Part shown: positions 60,378-64,000 of the stretch, one piece after another
Position numbering within the stretch: the first letter of the stretch is position 1
How the letters are laid out: the number at the start of each line of letters is the position of its first letter
Origin: Aquila chrysaetos chrysaetos
Taxonomy: Eukaryota; Chordata; Aves; Accipitriformes; Accipitridae
Reading direction: 5' to 3'
Length of the DNA stretch: 64,000 nucleotides
Assembly: GCF_900496995.4 (NCBI RefSeq)
Contig: NC_044030.1
Span: 74,504,687-74,568,686 of the forward strand
Program-made: the position numbers and the translations under genes
Notes under the pieces: generated by a model
Database searches by the model: none
Told to the model about the DNA's origin: nothing
The model's input: only the letters and a program-made list of their open reading frames with translations

Positions 60378-60630
60378 CATACCAAACACAAACTGGACTC
60401 ATTTGAAGTGGCCCCAATGCAGACAAGCATCAAGAAGATCTTGTTCATTGAGATGCCATTACTTTCAGCTGTAACACAGTTTGCCCCCCTGGACTTGAAT
60501 GGGAAAGATTGTGATGGTCTGAACAACTGTGCTGGATCTCTGCTGCAAAATCGCTGAAGAAAAGAGTGAGTCTGATGAATTACTTGTTGGCGCCTACTTT
60601 CAGCCACCTGGATGTTACATTGAGAGGCAT
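60378..60630 (+). pseudogene. Maverick/Polinton major-capsid-like gene, N-terminal remnant
   Basis: The first block (60378-60557) reads KHKLDSFEVAPMQTSIKKI and then MPLLSAVTQFAPLDLNG, followed by a stop. This resembles the conserved start of the hexon/major-capsid-like protein found in Mavericks (KSELDLFxxPPTQTSI, then a PLSAL and PIEF region, then LNNT). The second block, in another frame (60587-60630), reads LAPTFSHLDVTLRG, matching the LxSxFSQVDVxLxG segment that follows. After that I cannot follow the gene, so roughly the last three quarters are missing or decayed. The protein family normally forms the capsid facets. Assignment to major capsid is from recalled family knowledge and should be tested by profile search. 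Confidence 0.72.
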
Positions 60631-60639
60631 CCTCGTTCT

Positions 60640-61165
60640 GAGTTTGTAAGCCACAGTCTGCTATGTAAGGTGTAGGTGACCTGGAAGTTGCCTTCAGGAG
60701 TTTATCTTCTGTCCTAACAGGAGACATGGTTACTGCTGCATCAGGTTCAGGAGAGGTTCAGGAGGCCAATTGGTAAGTGTAATCCCCTGCCCTTGTCATG
60801 CTGCACAATTTGGTTTTGTTTCAGAAATCCCAACCCAATTATCATTTATCCGATGGATGTGGTCTTTTGGGGAAAACCCACTGGGAACTTTTCTTAGTGC
60901 CCCTACACATGTTCCTGTAAAGTTGAATTTTTGTTCTAGTTTTCCATTTTCGTAGGCAATGTTACCTGTATCTTGTAGCACAGCACACAGTCCAAAGACT
61001 GCCCAAGTAATACTGTATGGTGATCTGGTTAGTTTTTCAGCAGCCTTGTTAACTGGTGGTCCCATAACTGTATTTTCTTCTTATATATTTTTTCCTATTC
61101 ATATATAAACCTTGTTAATTTCAGTACCTCTTTATAAACTTTTATAGGTAAACTTTTGGAAATAT
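60640..61165. other. Distal part of Maverick interval, unassigned
   Basis: Expected location of the rest of the major capsid gene, but no conserved block was followed with confidence. On the minus strand a 89-codon frame (60796-61065) contains TGNIAYENGKLEQKFNFTG and looks mildly protein-like. I do not recognise it. Confidence 0.35.
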
Positions 61166-61290
61166 AAGTTCATTGAGAGAGAGAGAGAGGGAGATAAAGT
61201 GTATGTATGCATTTATACATATTTATATACTCCTTTCTATATATATTTCTAGAAATATTTACAAGGCTATACATCACATGTATCAAGAAT
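61166..61290. repeat. GA run and TA-rich tract
   Basis: gagagagagagaggg at about 61174-61191, followed by TA-rich sequence with tatatata-type stretches. It mirrors the TA-rich tract at the inner edge of the left array. Confidence 0.8.
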
Positions 61291-61730
61291 ATATGGGGGC
61301 CCTTGAGAAGCTTCCAGGTGACCGGGAAGGCAGGATTTCAGCTGCCAAATGATCACAAGGTGCACTGAGATCACAGGGTTTATACCATTAACAAAATGGC
61401 AGCTGTGACAAAATGGCAGCCGCATGCTGGGCAGAGGGAGGACATTCTGCTCTCGCTATACTTCTGGGTTGACCAAGGCGTGGCCTCATCTGTCAGCCAA
61501 TCCCAGGAAGTGGTGATATCACATGCGTTACAGCGGTGTCAAAATGGTGGCCGCACATGGGCACAGCGATGTAGTCTGGGGAGGCCTGACCTAGCTGGGG
61601 AGATAAGCCAGTCACATGACCGGAAAACGGGGGGGCTTCTGGGGCAGAGGGGTCATGTGACCACAAGGGGCTGGACTTGCAGCAGGCGCGGGGCACTTGC
61701 CCTGTCTTGGCTTGTGTGAAATTGTCCCGA
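61290..61730 (-). repeat. Array of ~150-bp units, right candidate terminal inverted repeat
   Basis: Reverse-complement counterpart of 56830-57110. On the plus strand the landmarks cttccaggtgacc (61311), cttctgggttgacc (61461) and cttctggggcag (61636) are 150 and 175 bp apart. Between them are aaaatggcagc-type blocks and gatcacaaggtg / gatatcacatgc. The outer portion aligns with the left array over ggtcatgtgaccacaagggg and the gaagccc / ttttcc blocks read in reverse. Outside about 61730 and left of about 56830 similarity fades, which marks the approximate outer limits of the pair. Confidence 0.6.
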
Positions 61731-62505
61731 CCTTTCCCAGAATCTGAAAGAGGACAGGGGAAAAGGGAGACAAAACCTTTTCTTCAGGCAACAGAATAGC
61801 CAGTCTGCAGTTTCTGTAGTCTGTTCACGGTTAGTACCTCTGCGCTTCTGTTGGGTGAAGGTTTTTAACTGTTGGATCTGCTTAGTCACAAGAAGGAAGA
61901 AAATTGTAACAAAGATAATTTAAATTTAACAGATGTGACTTAGGGGCAGCAGAGTGAAGAGTAGCTTTTATGATCATTGTGCACATTTCAGTTAATCATC
62001 CATTCTTAGGCAGTTAAAACTGAGACACCCGTACCCTCTGCGTGTAGATCACTTCATCATAAACTGCTGGAAGACGCTGAAATGAATATATGAGAGAACA
62101 TGGATATAAGTAACAGCAACATAGGTTCCGGCCAAAAAGAATCTTCTCAAAGCACTCCAGTTTCCTTCTAAAGAAGGCCAACAAGTCTCGGGGACAGAAG
62201 GGCAGCAGTGATGTCATATGTCTGCACTGTGGTCAGGCTGTCAATACAGTTTCATGAAATTTTAATAAATTAGCTAGAAACGCATAGTCTAGATCAAACT
62301 ACTGTGCTCGTTGTGCAGGTCGTTGGAAAACCATTTACAAGCAGGTATCAGTGGGTCACTGTCAAAACAAAAGGACAGACTGAAAGCGGCTTCACAAGAC
62401 TAACTCCTTCGTGTGGCAACATCAGTATTTCATTAGTGACATGGCTAACATTATACCTAGTGTATTTACTAGACAACAGTGAAAGGAGAGATGCTTCCAG
62501 TTTAC
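61731..62505. other. Non-coding flank
   Basis: No repeat is recognised. On the minus strand a 42-bp segment at 62035-62076 has a good acceptor and an in-frame open reading, but only a weak gtacgg donor. It is noted as a very tentative microexon. Confidence 0.35.
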
Positions 62506-62600
62506 TGGAGAAGAGGAAGAGGAAGATAAGAGGAAGAAAAAGAGAAAGAAAGAGAAAGAGAGAAAGAGAAAGAGAAGAGAAAGATAAAAAGAGAAAGAGC
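62506..62600 (+). repeat. Homopurine (GA/GAAA) tract
   Basis: About 95 bases of almost pure A and G, interrupted only by three T residues (near 62526, 62584), built of aagag/gaaag units with mirror symmetry. Such tracts can adopt triplex (H-DNA) structure. The charged open frame it creates (62304-62633) is a consequence of the repeat. Confidence 0.9.
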
Positions 62601-62889
62601 AGTTATTTTGATATGTTGCTGTATTGTTTCTGATGAAAAGTTACTCAGTAGAAACAAGAGCAAGGTGCTGCTCTGAAACACAGATACTCAATTGCACAAA
62701 TACAGGAAAGAGGTAACAAGGATTCAGTAAGGTTTTTTGCATAAATAGGGGTTGTAATGGTACACAAGAGGAACAGGAGTCACTAATGTCATCCTGCTGT
62801 GCAAAAAGTAAATACCATGCCAGGATTTATAAACAGTGGTCTGGTTTGAGGTGTGCAAAGTGATTCTTTTATTCCCTTGAGTATTTTCA
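62601..62889. other. Non-coding stretch
   Basis: No gene or repeat is recognised between the purine tract and the CR1. Confidence 0.45.
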
Positions 62890-63362
62890 AGGCCTCAACT
62901 AAAATATTTTGTCGTTCTGAGGCACGGTGCTTCAGGAAAGATAGGCAGGGGGTCTGCAGGAGAGTAACAAGATTTAGAGGTCTGGAGAATGTGGCATATG
63001 AGAAAATTAATCAAGACTAATAAACCTAAATAAGAGAAGACGAAGTGATCAAAGTAGTGTTTCTTAGCTCTGCAGAGAGGCAGGAGTAGTCTGTTGTTTT
63101 CTTGCTTTTAGACTGCAAGAGAAGTACTTGGATTAAGTTGCAGCAAGGAAGATACAGATCAGATATTAAGAACATTTTAATAATAAAGATAATAAAGCAG
63201 CAGCCTACATTGCCTAAGGAGATTGTGAAATTCCCCCAACTGGAAATTTTTAAGAACAGATTAAGCAAATCTCAGGAATGAGATTGGCGCTGTTAATCAC
63301 TCCTTGGGGCACTTAGATGGTCTAGATGACCTCCTGAGACCTTTTCTAGCCTATGATTTATT
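62890..63362 (+). mobile_element. Old CR1 LINE 3' end
   Basis: Plus-strand sequence follows the CR1 3' region to its terminus. It has cttcaggaaagatagg, agagtaacaagatttagaggtctgg, then ttgcctaaggagattgtg, aactggaaatttttaagaacag, and gatggtctagatgacctcctga with ccttttctagcctatgattta as the degraded tail. The order matches the family end to end. The copy is diverged, 5'-truncated and without open frames. Confidence 0.8.
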
Positions 63363-63566
63363 GAGAAACTTTTATGCATTAAATTATATAGGTTTCACAT
63401 TCGTTGAAACAGGAACCATATCTTTTGTATTTGTACAGCACACAGCAAAGCAACCCAAGGCTAGAGATTGTAGCGTTTATAGAAACTGTATAGTAGTAAT
63501 GGTATCTAATCATTGTGTTGGAACATAACTGTAAAACTGTGAGTCACTGTGCTATCAGTCATGCAT
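63363..63566. other. Short non-coding interval
   Basis: About 200 bp between the CR1 end and the start of the ERV-derived repeat. No feature is seen. Confidence 0.5.
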
Positions 63567-64000
63567 TGGGTTGACCCTGGCTGGCTGCCAGGTGCCCACC
63601 AAAGGCATTCTATCAATCCCCTCCTCAGCTGGACAGGGGAGAGAAAATACAACAAAAGGCTCATGGGTCGAGATGAGGACAGGGAGATCACTCAGCAGTT
63701 ACTGTCACAGGGAAAACCAACTCAGCTTGGGGAAGTTAGTTTAGGCTCAACTTAACTCCCAGTTTCTCTGTTTTCTCCCCCCTGAGCGGTGCAGGGGGAT
63801 GGGGAACGGGGGTTGTGGCCACTTCATCATGCATTGTCTCTGATGCTCCCTCCTCCTCACACTCTTCCCCTGCTCCAGCGTGGGGTCCCTCCCACGGGAG
63901 ACAGTCCTCCATGAACTTCTCCAACCTGGGTCCTTCCCACAGGCTGCAGTTCTTCACGAACTGCTCCAGTGTGGGTCCCTTCCATGGGGTCATGGCCTCC
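63567..64000 (-). mobile_element. Avian ERV-derived LTR/internal repeat, cut by window end
   Basis: The left edge reads tgggttgaccctggctggctgccaggtgcc, the familiar reverse complement of an avian LTR 3' end, followed by caccaaaggcattctatcaa and ggtcgagat. Further right it passes into a C-rich tract (cccctgagcggtgcaggggg) and then a 45-bp minisatellite. I recognise this arrangement from many bird genomes as an ERV-derived repeat. Orientation minus. It continues past the window, so its other end, target duplication and completeness cannot be judged. The junction at about 63735-63750 looks like an internal deletion relative to the form I remember. Confidence 0.75.
63871..64000. repeat. 45-bp minisatellite within the ERV-derived repeat
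   Basis: Units begin at 63871 (tgctccagcgtgggg), 63916 (cttctccaacctggg) and 63961 (ctgctccagtgtggg), exactly 45 bp apart. The array runs off the window. Because 45 is divisible by three, a minus-strand frame (63736-63993) stays open and shows a 15-residue repeat (LEQFVKNCSLWEGP / LEKFMEDCLPWEGP). Whether this is ever translated is unknown. Confidence 0.88.

Larger units (their letters stand above)
56830..61730 (+). mobile_element. Degraded Maverick/Polinton (adintovirus-like) element
   Basis: A ~4.9-kb interval contains remnants of four Maverick genes in the same orientation: integrase, penton-like minor capsid, a small virion-type protein and major-capsid-like protein. They are bracketed by inverted arrays of ~145-bp units. 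Full Polintons are about 15-20 kb and also encode protein-primed DNA polymerase B, a packaging ATPase and an adenain-type protease. None of these is recognisable here, so the copy appears internally deleted. All four reading frames are broken, so it cannot move or make particles. The exact ends and the expected 6-bp target duplication could not be defined. The coding assignment is strong; the assignment of the arrays as its true termini is inference. Confidence 0.8.

Noticed and set aside
62304..62633. 109-codon frame with a highly charged tail
   Set aside because: The charged part is simply translation of the GA-rich repeat; the rest has no recognised motif.

Overview
The window reads as non-coding DNA from a bird. 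It is AT-rich (roughly 60-65 % by eye) and carries chicken-repeat-1 (CR1) LINE fragments with the ATTCT-type tail typical of birds, plus avian endogenous-retrovirus LTRs that I recognise. There is no continuous long gene. Most of the sequence looks intronic or intergenic. A few short segments have the shape of exons (splice acceptor, single open frame, donor). The best lie on the minus strand at 14851-15092, 13107-13211 and 54682-54751, with weaker ones on the plus strand at 3952-4042 and 29522-29606. None matches a protein I can name.

Layout. 1-31 kb: mostly unremarkable DNA, with a local direct duplication (7180-7386 and 8018-8201), a 49-bp LTR tip (9909-9957), the minus-strand exon candidates at 13-15 kb, a short CR1 piece (17505-17570) and a 28-bp tandem duplication (21872-21927). 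31-41 kb: several CR1 copies of different ages on both strands, one with a pentanucleotide-expanded tail, and an LTR with a clear polyadenylation signal ending at 37014. 44.9-46.2 kb: a GC-rich pair of oppositely oriented arrays of about 140-bp units, then a strong G-quadruplex motif. 53.1-53.7 kb: a complete solo LTR with an exact 5-bp target duplication.

The most interesting part is 56.8-61.7 kb. It contains broken remains of a Maverick/Polinton (adintovirus-like) DNA element: a retroviral-type integrase with its N-terminal region, catalytic core and C-terminal chromodomain (58083-59090), a penton-like minor capsid gene (59087-59865), a small virion-type protein remnant (59962-60200) and the start of a major-capsid-like gene (60378-60630). 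All four are on the plus strand, in that order, and all carry frameshifts or stops. The remains sit between two inverted arrays of about 145-bp units (56830-57110 forward, 61290-61730 reverse). These arrays are related to the 45-kb pair and are candidate terminal inverted repeats. No DNA polymerase B, packaging ATPase or protease is recognisable, so this looks like an internally deleted, long-dead copy.

The last kilobases hold a homopurine tract, an old CR1 3' end and, from 63567 to the window edge, an avian ERV-derived repeat with a 45-bp minisatellite. All family assignments come from reading the sequence and recalled family knowledge. No database search was run.
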